The notes beneath the pieces are model-generated. The model was not told where the DNA came from and did no database searches. It saw nothing but the letters and a program-made list of their open reading frames with translations. From contig JAURQI010000090.1 of NCBI GenBank assembly GCA_030836155.1, positions 1 to 38,502 on the forward strand: a stretch of DNA of 38,502 nt, in the 5' to 3' direction. The translations under genes and the position numbers were made by a program. The stretch comes from Crocinitomix sp. GTDB taxonomy: Bacteria > Bacteroidota > Bacteroidia > Flavobacteriales_D > Crocinitomicaceae. Shown here one piece after another: positions 1 to 6,745 of the stretch. How positions within the stretch are numbered: the stretch's first letter is position 1; every line of letters begins with the position of its first letter.

Positions 1-874
1 CACGTGCTCGTAATTTTGAAACCGTGGTTATGATATCATCCGTTGCTACAGCAATATGCTGTACACCTGGTCCTTCGTAAAAATCGAGATATTCTTCAAT
101 TTGGGACTTTTTCTTTCCTTCAGCAGGCTCGTTAATCGGAAACTTGATTCGACCATTACCATTACTCATCACCTTACTCATAAGGGCTGAATATTCTGTA
201 TGTATCTGCTTATCATCAAAAGACAAAAAGTTCACAAAGCCCATTACGTCTTCATACCACTTTACCCAAGTATTCATTTCATTCCACCCAACATTACCAA
301 CCATATGGTCAATAAATTTCAAGCCAACTGGCTCTGGATTGTATTCAGACTCCCATTTTGTAAAACCAGGTAGAAAAGAGCCGTTATAGTTTTTTCTTTC
401 CACAAACATGTGAACCGTTTCCCCGTAGGTAAATATGCCTGCTCGAACAACTTCGCCATCTGCATCTTTCTCTATTGTCGGCTCCATGAATGATTTAGCT
501 CCTCTTTTTGTCGTTTCTTCCCAAGCTAGTTTAGCATCCTCTACCCATAATGCAACAACCTTCACGCCATCTCCGTGCTTAACAATATGTTCGTTGATCC
601 GTGAAGAAGAATTTAAAGGAGTGGTTAATACAAGTCGAATTTTGTCTTGTACCACCACATAAGAGGTGTATTCTCTTGAACCGGTTTCTAATCCTTTGTA
701 TGCATATGATTGAAAACCAAATGCCGATTTGTAGAAATGCGCAGCTTGTTTTGCATTTCCTACATAAAACTCTACATAATCGGTTCCTAACAGCGGCAAA
801 AAGTCTTGTGCGCCTTCAAAAATTTTTTCTAATCCGTAACCGACGGATTTTAATGATTTATTATCTGTACTCAT
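1..874 (-). CDS. hppD: 4-hydroxyphenylpyruvate dioxygenase (partial, 3' end beyond window)
   Basis: This gene is absent from the ORF track because its stop codon lies outside the window. Reading the minus strand from the ATG at 874 gives 291 uninterrupted residues. The product converts 4-hydroxyphenylpyruvate to homogentisate in tyrosine breakdown and is a cytosolic Fe(II) enzyme with two vicinal-oxygen-chelate domains. The N-terminal half begins MSTDNKSLKSVGYG with the typical TDYVEFYVGNAKQAAHFY segment. Two of the three expected iron ligands are visible: His190 in FIDHMVGNV and His273 in GVQHIAV. The third, a C-terminal Glu, lies beyond the edge; family members are usually 350-380 residues, so roughly 60-90 are missing. 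It starts 16 bases after hmgA ends and is probably co-transcribed with it; the two enzymes catalyse consecutive steps. Antisense ORFs at 144-894 are shadows of it. Confidence 0.95.
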   Translation of the reverse strand, partial: MSTDNKSLKSVGYGLEKIFEGAQDFLPLLGTDYVEFYVGNAKQAAHFYKSAFGFQSYAYKGLETGSREYTSYVVVQDKIRLVLTTPLNSSSRINEHIVKHGDGVKVVALWVEDAKLAWEETTKRGAKSFMEPTIEKDADGEVVRAGIFTYGETVHMFVERKNYNGSFLPGFTKWESEYNPEPVGLKFIDHMVGNVGWNEMNTWVKWYEDVMGFVNFLSFDDKQIHTEYSALMSKVMSNGNGRIKFPINEPAEGKKKSQIEEYLDFYEGPGVQHIAVATDDIITTVSKLRAR

Positions 875-890
875 GGTTTAATGTTTTAGG

Positions 891-2048
891 TTAGTGTAGC
901 CAAGACTTGTAATAATCATCAAGCTCTAAATCCATGGCTTGTTTCGTTAATTTTAGTGGTTTAAATGTGTCCACCATCACTGCAAGTTCCAACGTTTCTT
1001 TCTGTCCGATACTTCTTTCATAAGCACCAGGGTGAGGTCCATGTGGGATACCTGCTGGATGTAAAGTGATTTGTCCTTTTTCGATATTGTTTCTGCTCAT
1101 AAAGTCACCGTCTACATAATATAAGACCTCGTCTGAGTCAATATTACTATGATTATAGGGAGCAGGGATAGCTTCTGGGTGATAATCATAAAGACGAGGA
1201 ACGAATGAGCAGATGACAAACGCATCAGTTTCAAAAGTTTGGTGTATCGGTGGAGGCAAATGCACACGGCCAGTAATCGGTTCGAAATCATGAATCGAAA
1301 AAGCATATGGGTAATTAAATCCATCCCAGCCTGCTACATCAAATGGATGATGGCCGTACGTGTAATTGTATAGAATACCTTGCTTTTTGATTTTGACGAG
1401 GAAGTCGCCGGTTTCATCATGCGTTACAAGTTCTGAAGGTGGACGGAAGTCGCGCTCGCAAAAAGGCGAATGTTCTAATAATTGTCCAAACCAATTGCGA
1501 TACCGTTTTGGCGTATAGATCGGTCTAAAAGATTCGACGATAAACAAACGATTTGAACTCGTTTCAAATTCAATTTGATAAATCATGCCTCTCGGCACCA
1601 CTAAATAGTCTCCATATTTGAAAGGGATATTCCCCAACTGTGTTTTAAGCACACCGTTTCCTTCATGAATAAAAATAACTTCATCAGCATCCGCGTTTTT
1701 ATAGAAATAGTCGGTCAGTGACTTTTGGGGTGAAGCTAACACGATATGACAATCGCTGTTCACCAATACGGGTACCCGACTTTCAAGGAAGTCCTCCTTT
1801 GGAGCTACTTTATATCCTTGCAAACTGCGCATTTGAAGATCTTTATCTAATGCGATTTCAGGATTTAAGTCAACCTTGTCGCCAACATTTTTTACAATCG
1901 TTGGTGGGTGAAGGTGGTATAATAGAGATGACATACCATCGAATCCAATCGTTCCGAACAGCTGCTCGTGATGCAATTTTCCGTTTTCTTTGCGAAAAAT
2001 CGTATGTCGTTTGTGAGGAATCTTCCCCATTTTATGATAAAAAGGCAT
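891..2048 (-). CDS. hmgA: Homogentisate 1,2-dioxygenase
   Basis: The 385-residue protein matches the shorter bacterial form of homogentisate 1,2-dioxygenase, which opens the homogentisate ring to maleylacetoacetate in tyrosine and phenylalanine catabolism. The C-terminal cupin carries plausible iron ligands: His300 and Glu307 in the HSNIDSDEVLYY segment and His336 in GIPHGPHPGAYE. The N-terminus (MPFYHKMGKIPHKRHTIF) is typical of Bacteroidota members. The start is the ATG at 2048. It is the first gene of a likely hmgA-hppD operon on the minus strand. The best promoter lies about 140 bases upstream (-7 at 2190-2197), giving a fairly long leader. The order, product-forming enzyme downstream and product-consuming enzyme upstream, fits one tyrosine-degradation unit. 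The specific homogentisate assignment rests partly on the hppD neighbour. Confidence 0.93.
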   Translation of the reverse strand: MPFYHKMGKIPHKRHTIFRKENGKLHHEQLFGTIGFDGMSSLLYHLHPPTIVKNVGDKVDLNPEIALDKDLQMRSLQGYKVAPKEDFLESRVPVLVNSDCHIVLASPQKSLTDYFYKNADADEVIFIHEGNGVLKTQLGNIPFKYGDYLVVPRGMIYQIEFETSSNRLFIVESFRPIYTPKRYRNWFGQLLEHSPFCERDFRPPSELVTHDETGDFLVKIKKQGILYNYTYGHHPFDVAGWDGFNYPYAFSIHDFEPITGRVHLPPPIHQTFETDAFVICSFVPRLYDYHPEAIPAPYNHSNIDSDEVLYYVDGDFMSRNNIEKGQITLHPAGIPHGPHPGAYERSIGQKETLELAVMVDTFKPLKLTKQAMDLELDDYYKSWLH

Positions 2049-2189
2049 ATATAATCCGTTTTAAAGTGATATGAATGAATAATCGAACTCGTTTAATGAG
2101 TCGATCATTCGGGATCTCTTTTGATGAGATATTTTAGTAATATGGGAAGCGATTCAAATATTCGTTTCATCTTACTTTCACTATTTTAA

Positions 2190-2220
2190 CAAAGATAAAG
2201 AAAGTTAAGACTTTTTTCAA
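2190..2220 (-). promoter_or_regulatory. Promoter of hmgA-hppD (TTG-N20-TATCTTTG)
   Basis: On the minus strand, TTG at 2220-2218 is followed by exactly 20 bases and TATCTTTG at 2197-2190. This matches the Bacteroidota housekeeping promoter pattern (-33 TTG, -7 TAnnTTTG). Transcription would start near 2186, leaving a leader of about 138 nucleotides before the hmgA ATG. It is one of the two or three best full promoters in the window. Confidence 0.7.
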
Positions 2221-2232
2221 TGACAATTGTCA
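2221..2232. promoter_or_regulatory. 12-bp perfect palindrome between divergent promoters (candidate operator)
   Basis: TGACAATTGTCA is a perfect inverted repeat lying directly between the hmgA and tdh promoters. It abuts the -33 TTG of hmgA (2218-2220) and contains the TTG (2227-2229) that could be the -33 of tdh. A protein bound here would affect both directions. The regulator is unknown; amino-acid-responsive families such as Lrp/AsnC or MarR would be reasonable candidates, but that is inference. Confidence 0.45.
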
Positions 2233-2252
2233 GTTCCTTATTGAAATAAATC

Positions 2253-2260
2253 TATTTTTG
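2253..2260 (+). promoter_or_regulatory. -7 promoter element of tdh (TATTTTTG)
   Basis: TATTTTTG matches TAnnTTTG exactly, 25 bases before the tdh ATG at 2286. The expected transcript start near 2264-2265 gives a leader of about 20 nucleotides. The nearest upstream TTG (2227-2229, inside the palindrome) is 23 bases away, slightly long. Confidence 0.6.
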
Positions 2261-2285
2261 TTAAAGGTTGAAAAGAAACTATACT

Positions 2286-3242
2286 ATGAAAAAAATTCTC
2301 GTTGTTGGTGCTTCCGGTCAGATTGGAACAGAGTTGGTGGTCGCTTTAAGAAGTAAATTTGGTAATGAAAATGTAATTGCTTCAGATATAAAGGATGAAA
2401 TAAAACCTGCTCTTCAGAATGGGCCATATGAAAAGTTGGATATTATGGATGCCAGTCAGTTAAAAACAATTGTGTCAAAACATGGAATTACAGAGATATA
2501 TCAGCTAGCAGCGCTATTGTCAGCAACTGCAGAAAAGCATCCTGACTTTGCTTGGAAATTGAATATGGAAGGATTGTTCAATGTGCTCAATCTAGCAAAA
2601 GAGGGAACGATTAAAAAGATTTTTTGGCCGAGTTCAATCGCTGTGTTTGGCCCAAACACACCAAAAACAAACACACCTCAGTATACGATTATGGAGCCGT
2701 CAACGGTATACGGAATCAGTAAATTGGCAGGTGAGCGCTGGTGTGAATATTATGCAACGCAATTTGACGTCGACGTGAGAAGTATTCGTTACCCTGGTTT
2801 AATATCGTATACGTCTTTACCCGGCGGAGGAACAACAGATTATGCAGTTGAGATTTTTTATTCGGCAAAACGTGGAGAAGACTTTTCTTGTTTTTTAAAG
2901 GCAGACACTGCTTTACCAATGATGTATATGGATGATGCCATCCGCGCGACAATTTCGTTAATGGAATCGCCAAAAGAAGATGTTAAGATTCGATCTTCCT
3001 ACAATCTTGCGGGCATTTCATTTACTCCAGCAGAGATCGCAGCAGCAATACAAAAGTTTAAGCCTGATTTTCAAATCACTTATGATCCTGATTTCCGACA
3101 AAAAATCGCGGATTCATGGCCTGGCAGTATTGATGATAAAGCTGCTCAAGAACATTGGGGTTGGAAACCGAATTATGACCTTGAAAAAATGTGTAAAGTA
3201 ATGCTAGACAATGTACTTGAGCATGATTTTCAGGGGAGTTAA
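2286..3242 (+). CDS. tdh: L-threonine 3-dehydrogenase, SDR (epimerase-like) type
   Basis: This is a 318-residue extended short-chain dehydrogenase that closely resembles the non-zinc L-threonine dehydrogenases known from Flavobacterium and Cupriavidus. These oxidise threonine to 2-amino-3-ketobutyrate with NAD. The nucleotide-binding motif GASGQIG is at residues 8-14. The catalytic Tyr-x3-Lys is YGISK at residues 142-146. The segments IYQLAALLSATAE, FWPSSIAVFGP and YTSLPGGGTTDYAVEIF are characteristic of this subgroup. The ORF track starts at a TTG at 2268, but a clear promoter -7 ends at 2260, so the ATG at 2286 (MKKILVVGASG) is the better start. It is divergent from the tyrosine-degradation genes, so both sides of this control region serve amino-acid catabolism. 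A different sugar-nucleotide epimerase activity is possible but less likely given these motifs. Confidence 0.87.
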   Translation: MKKILVVGASGQIGTELVVALRSKFGNENVIASDIKDEIKPALQNGPYEKLDIMDASQLKTIVSKHGITEIYQLAALLSATAEKHPDFAWKLNMEGLFNVLNLAKEGTIKKIFWPSSIAVFGPNTPKTNTPQYTIMEPSTVYGISKLAGERWCEYYATQFDVDVRSIRYPGLISYTSLPGGGTTDYAVEIFYSAKRGEDFSCFLKADTALPMMYMDDAIRATISLMESPKEDVKIRSSYNLAGISFTPAEIAAAIQKFKPDFQITYDPDFRQKIADSWPGSIDDKAAQEHWGWKPNYDLEKMCKVMLDNVLEHDFQGS

Positions 3243-3372
3243 AAAAATGATCGATTGAATAAATAAATTCATCCTTGAGTTTCAAGTATTAATCGAATTT
3301 TGATCGCGCAAATGAATATTTATTTGTAGATTGCTGTTGATAACCGAAAAACCAGATTACAACCCCCGAAAG

Positions 3373-4278
3373 ATGAAGAGATTATTACTATCCTTTTTAT
3401 TTATATTGTCACTGACATTGGCATTTGCCTCTGACTCATGGCTACACGCTGAGCCAAATGAATTTTGGCAGGAAGGCGAAGACTCAAATGGTCATCCCAA
3501 CAAAAAAGATGAGAATGGTCGTCAGGGAATGTGGACGATCTGGGGAAGAATGAAGCCCGACAAAGGATATCCTGAAGATGGTAAGATTGAAGAAGGTCCT
3601 TACGTTGATGATCGAAAAAATGGCGAATGGGTGAAGTTTCATAAGGACGGTAAGACTCCAAGGTTGAAAGGAATTTATGTTGATAATCGTCCAAACGGTG
3701 CCTATACAAAATATTACGAGAATGGTGTAAAAATGGAAGAAGGCAAGTTTACTTCGGGTAAGCAGGTTGAAGTATTCAGAAGGTATTACGATACAGGCAC
3801 AATGTCTCAAGAGAAGTTCTTTAATCAAGACGGTAAAGAAGACGGTAAAATACGTTATTTCCACCCCAATGGTAAAGTAGAATTTGAGTATACCAAAAAA
3901 GATGGGGTTACAACCGGTGAGGCTAAAAGATATTATCCAAATGGGGATGTGAAAGAAGTCATCATGTATAACAATGACGGAACAGTTGCTTCAAGAATAG
4001 AAAAAGAGCGCGTAAATCCAGCCTTTGATGCTAAACCTGAACCGGTAGCTCCTTCTTCAGATGCGCCTGATGGTACGAAAGGTACAACTAACGGTAAAAA
4101 ATTCAAGAAAAACGGATATAATAAAGTATACAATTCAGACCAAGAACTTTGGATGGACGGTGAGTTCAAGAACGGCAAGCTCTGGGATGGAAAGCTTTAT
4201 AAGTATGACGCTGACGGAATACTCCTAAAGATCCAAGTTTGGAAAACAGGAAAGTACCATTCAGACGGTCAACTATAA
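3373..4278 (+). CDS. Secreted MORN-repeat (YwqK-like) protein
   Basis: From the ATG at 3373 the protein has 301 residues, starting with a signal peptide (MKRLLLSFLFILSLTLAFA). The rest is built from repeated MORN_2-type units such as YYENGVKMEEGKF, YFHPNGKVEFEY and YYPNGDVKEV, with a low-complexity linker rich in Pro, Ser and Asp before a final repeat pair. The family is often named after B. subtilis YwqK (toxin-antitoxin system antitoxin) but in Bacteroidota such proteins are usually exported and of unknown role. No toxin gene is adjacent, so I would not call it an antitoxin. The ORF track start at 3331 is a TTG that would put an odd extension before the signal peptide. It is followed by a strong terminator. 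Confidence 0.8.
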   Translation: MKRLLLSFLFILSLTLAFASDSWLHAEPNEFWQEGEDSNGHPNKKDENGRQGMWTIWGRMKPDKGYPEDGKIEEGPYVDDRKNGEWVKFHKDGKTPRLKGIYVDNRPNGAYTKYYENGVKMEEGKFTSGKQVEVFRRYYDTGTMSQEKFFNQDGKEDGKIRYFHPNGKVEFEYTKKDGVTTGEAKRYYPNGDVKEVIMYNNDGTVASRIEKERVNPAFDAKPEPVAPSSDAPDGTKGTTNGKKFKKNGYNKVYNSDQELWMDGEFKNGKLWDGKLYKYDADGILLKIQVWKTGKYHSDGQL

Positions 4279-4291
4279 TAGAAATTAATAG

Positions 4292-4299
4292 TAAATTTG
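4292..4299 (+). promoter_or_regulatory. -7 promoter element of cysS (TAAATTTG)
   Basis: TAAATTTG matches the consensus exactly and sits at the upstream lip of the terminator hairpin of the preceding gene. Initiation about 4-6 bases downstream would fall inside the 5' arm of that hairpin. No convincing -33 TTG is visible at the right distance. Confidence 0.5.
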
Positions 4300-4340
4300 A
4301 ACCCGTCTTTCTCCAGTTTTGGAGAAAGACGGGTTTTTTT
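4300..4340 (+). terminator. Rho-independent terminator after the MORN protein gene
   Basis: The stem AACCCGTCTTTCTCC (4300-4314) pairs perfectly with GGAGAAAGACGGGTT (4321-4335) around a 6-base loop, followed by a run of T to 4340. It ends the MORN-protein transcript 22 bases after its stop and lies wholly inside the cysS leader region. Confidence 0.9.
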
Positions 4341-4345
4341 ATGTT

Positions 4346-4352
4346 AAAGGAG
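4346..4352 (+). promoter_or_regulatory. Shine-Dalgarno-like site deciding the cysS start
   Basis: AAAGGAG lies five bases before the ATG at 4358 and supports that start over the upstream TTG. Most genes in this window lack such a site, as is usual in Bacteroidota. Confidence 0.5.
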
Positions 4353-4357
4353 AAGTC

Positions 4358-5836
4358 ATGTCTAAGGATTTAAAAATATATAATAGTTTATCAGGTGAAA
4401 AGGAAACGTTTGCCTCTATAGTCCCGAATCAGGTCGGCATGTATGTATGTGGACCGACGGTATACAGTGATGTTCATTTAGGTAATTGCCGAACTTTTAT
4501 CTCGTTTGATATGATCTACCGTTATCTCTTGCATCTCGATTATAAAGTGCGCTATATTCGAAACATAACGGATGCTGGTCATTTAGAAAATGATGCAGAT
4601 GAAGGAGAAGATAAGATCTCAAAAAAAGCGCGTCTTGAAGAATTAGAGCCAATGGAAATTGTTCAGAAGTATGCCACTGGATTCCATGATGTAATGCGCT
4701 TATTTAACGCACTCCCTCCAAGTATAGAGCCAACAGCGACAGGTCATATTATCGAACAAATTGAAATAACGAAATCAATTCTGGAAAAAGGATTGGCTTA
4801 CGAAAGTAATGGTTCGGTCTATTTTGATGTGATGAAGTACGATGAAACGAGTAACTACGGTGAGTTGTCAAAGCGAAAAATAGAAGATCTAATTTCAGGA
4901 TCGAGGGCATTGGATGGTCAACAGGAGAAAAGAAACCCTTTGGATTTTGCACTTTGGAAAAAGGCATCGCCCTCTCACATTATGCGATGGCCTTCACCTT
5001 GGAGTGATGGATTTCCTGGGTGGCATTTAGAATGTACAGCGATGTCTCACAAATACCTTGGAGATGAATTTGATATTCACGGAGGTGGAATGGATTTAAA
5101 ATTTCCCCACCATGAATGCGAGATAGCACAAGCAACGGCTTATACCGGGAAAAAACCGGTTAATTACTGGATGCATACCAATATGTTGACATTGAACGGT
5201 AAAAAAATGAGCAAGTCAACAGGGAATAATCTTCTTCCTTATGAGTTATTTTCTGGAGAAAATCAGAATATTGAAAAGGGATATCACCCGATGGTAGCTC
5301 GCTTTTTTATGATGCAGGCGCATTATAGAAGCGAGTTGGATTTCAGCTCAGATGCGTTAAACGCGTCCGAAAAAGGATTCGCTAAACTCATGTCAGGATT
5401 AGGTCTGGTGCCTAGCTTGAAGGTGTCAAGTGAAAGTTCTGAGAATGTTAAACAAATGATCGAAGGATTTTATGCGGCGATGAATGATGACTTCAATACG
5501 CCCATATTAATAGCACGTCTATTCGATGCTGTCACTTATATTAATAAAGTCAATGATCAAAAAGCTGAAATCTCAGCAGTGGATCGAGATGAATTGGCAA
5601 AAGTGATGCAAGAGCTCGTTTCTGATGTATTGGGGTTACAACCGATTTTAGCGTCAGGCTTATCAGATGATGCGAAAAACACCCTTGATGCGACAATGGA
5701 CATCATTCTGGAATTGAGGAAGAATGCTCGAGCAGCGAAAGATTGGGGAACTTCAGACCTTATTCGCGATAAATTAAAAGAAGCAGGGATTGTTGTCAAA
5801 GATGAACGTGAAGGAACGTCATGGAGTTTGCAATAA
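4358..5836 (+). CDS. cysS: Cysteine--tRNA ligase
   Basis: The 492-residue class I aminoacyl-tRNA synthetase charges tRNA-Cys in the cytoplasm. Visible hallmarks are MYVCGPTVY with the zinc-ligand Cys31, the HIGH-type motif HLGN, the HLECTAMS and [15 protein letters not shown] segments that provide further zinc ligands and the substrate pocket, and the KMSKS signature in [10 protein letters not shown]. The C-terminal DALR-like and anticodon-binding helices follow, so the protein is full length. The ORF track begins at a TTG (4319) inside the terminator hairpin. The ATG at 4358 is preferred because it is preceded by AAAGGAG (4346-4352), an unusually good Shine-Dalgarno for a phylum that seldom uses one. 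The gene seems to have its own promoter at 4292. Confidence 0.97.
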   Translation: MSKDLKIYNSLSGEKETFASIVPNQVGMYVCGPTVYSDVHLGNCRTFISFDMIYRYLLHLDYKVRYIRNITDAGHLENDADEGEDKISKKARLEELEPMEIVQKYATGFHDVMRLFNALPPSIEPTATGHIIEQIEITKSILEKGLAYESNGSVYFDVMKYDETSNYGELSKRKIEDLISGSRALDGQQEKRNPLDFALWKKASPSHIMRWPSPWSDGFPGWHLECTAMSHKYLGDEFDIHGGGMDLKFPHHECEIAQATAYTGKKPVNYWMHTNMLTLNGKKMSKSTGNNLLPYELFSGENQNIEKGYHPMVARFFMMQAHYRSELDFSSDALNASEKGFAKLMSGLGLVPSLKVSSESSENVKQMIEGFYAAMNDDFNTPILIARLFDAVTYINKVNDQKAEISAVDRDELAKVMQELVSDVLGLQPILASGLSDDAKNTLDATMDIILELRKNARAAKDWGTSDLIRDKLKEAGIVVKDEREGTSWSLQ

Positions 5837-5867
5837 GGTTAAGGTCGTTTTTTTACTGAAAAAAGAC

Positions 5868-5875
5868 TATTTTTG
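5868..5875 (+). promoter_or_regulatory. -7 promoter element of ppa (TATTTTTG)
   Basis: An exact TAnnTTTG match 27 bases before the ppa ATG. Its last three bases are the TTG that the ORF track took as the start codon, so that start would lie upstream of the transcript. Confidence 0.6.
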
Positions 5876-5902
5876 TCGCGATTTACAGATATACAAGAAG
5901 AA

Positions 5903-6601
5903 ATGAATAAAACGGAAGAATTACTCAGCATATTTGAACAGAAGTTTGTTGCTCACCCATGGCATGGTGTTTCTATTGGAGAAAACGCTCCTGAAGAAAT
6001 AAAAACATTCGTAGAAATCAATCCAACTGATCAGATTAAATACGAGATCGACAAAGAGAGTGGGCATATTTTTATTGACCGTCCTCAAAAATATTCGAAT
6101 ATCGTACCGGCTTTATATGGTTTTGTTCCCCAAACATATTGTGATAAAAAAGTAGCGGCTTTTTGTATGGAAAAAAGTGGGCGTGCTGATATTGTTGGAG
6201 ATGCAGACCCCCTTGATGTTATAGTTTTAACGGAGAGACACGTAGATCGCGGGAATATTTTAGTTGATTGCATTCCCGTTGGCGGATTTAGAATGATTGA
6301 TGGAGGCGAGGCTGATGATAAAATTATCGCTGTACTAAAAGATGATCAAGCTTACGGAGATATTCGAAATATTGAAGACCTACCGTCAAAGGTAGTTGAT
6401 CGCGTTAAACATTTCTTTTTAACCTATAAAGAAAACCCAAACAATGATGGTTCTGACAAGAAAGTGGAAATAACACATACCTACGGTCGGGATGAAGCTT
6501 TAGAGGTTATAAAACTGAGTAATGAGGATTATTTAGATGTTTATGGAGATATCAATAAACGATTTAAAGAAGCCTTATCTGCGGTCGTCTCAGAATCGTA
6601 A
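5903..6601 (+). CDS. ppa: Inorganic pyrophosphatase, family I
   Basis: This 232-residue soluble enzyme hydrolyses pyrophosphate to phosphate, pulling biosynthetic reactions forward. It carries the family I signature GDADPLDVIVL with the three metal-binding Asp residues. Upstream is KYEIDKESGHIFIDR, which supplies the conserved Lys, Glu and Arg of the active site, and YGFVPQTYCDK corresponds to the YGYI segment. Compared with the E. coli enzyme there is a short insert before the signature (AAFCMEKSGRADIV), typical of the longer Bacteroidota and eukaryote-like forms. The ATG at 5903 (MNKTEELLSIFE) is chosen over the track's TTG at 5873 because that TTG belongs to the promoter. It follows cysS by 66 bases but appears to have its own promoter. 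Confidence 0.95.
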   Translation: MNKTEELLSIFEQKFVAHPWHGVSIGENAPEEIKTFVEINPTDQIKYEIDKESGHIFIDRPQKYSNIVPALYGFVPQTYCDKKVAAFCMEKSGRADIVGDADPLDVIVLTERHVDRGNILVDCIPVGGFRMIDGGEADDKIIAVLKDDQAYGDIRNIEDLPSKVVDRVKHFFLTYKENPNNDGSDKKVEITHTYGRDEALEVIKLSNEDYLDVYGDINKRFKEALSAVVSES

Positions 6602-6745
6602 TAAAAAACTTCCCGAAATAATCAACCATTTGCTTTTTGGTTGCGTATTAAGAGTGCAACCGTGAAGGTATAAATCCTGCTCCCAAAGAATATTTACAGT
6701 GAGGATTATGTATCTTTACCAAGTAGTTGACCGAAAAACTCAGAC

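Noticed and set aside
144-894. Plus-strand ORFs of 75-97 residues (144, 435, 601)
   Set aside because: They are antisense shadows of hppD, whose minus-strand frame is open to the window edge and has clear family motifs.
3401-3864. Minus-strand ORFs of 102 and 126 residues inside the MORN protein gene
   Set aside because: Low-complexity antisense frames with no domain signature, opposite a well-supported repeat protein.
3373-4278. Toxin-antitoxin system (from the YwqK family name)
   Set aside because: The protein has a signal peptide and no toxin gene is adjacent, so the name is not informative here.
6602-6745. Terminator after ppa (CAACCA...TGGTTG and overlapping GTTGC...GCAAC hairpins)
   Set aside because: Short stems with no T run after them; too weak to call.
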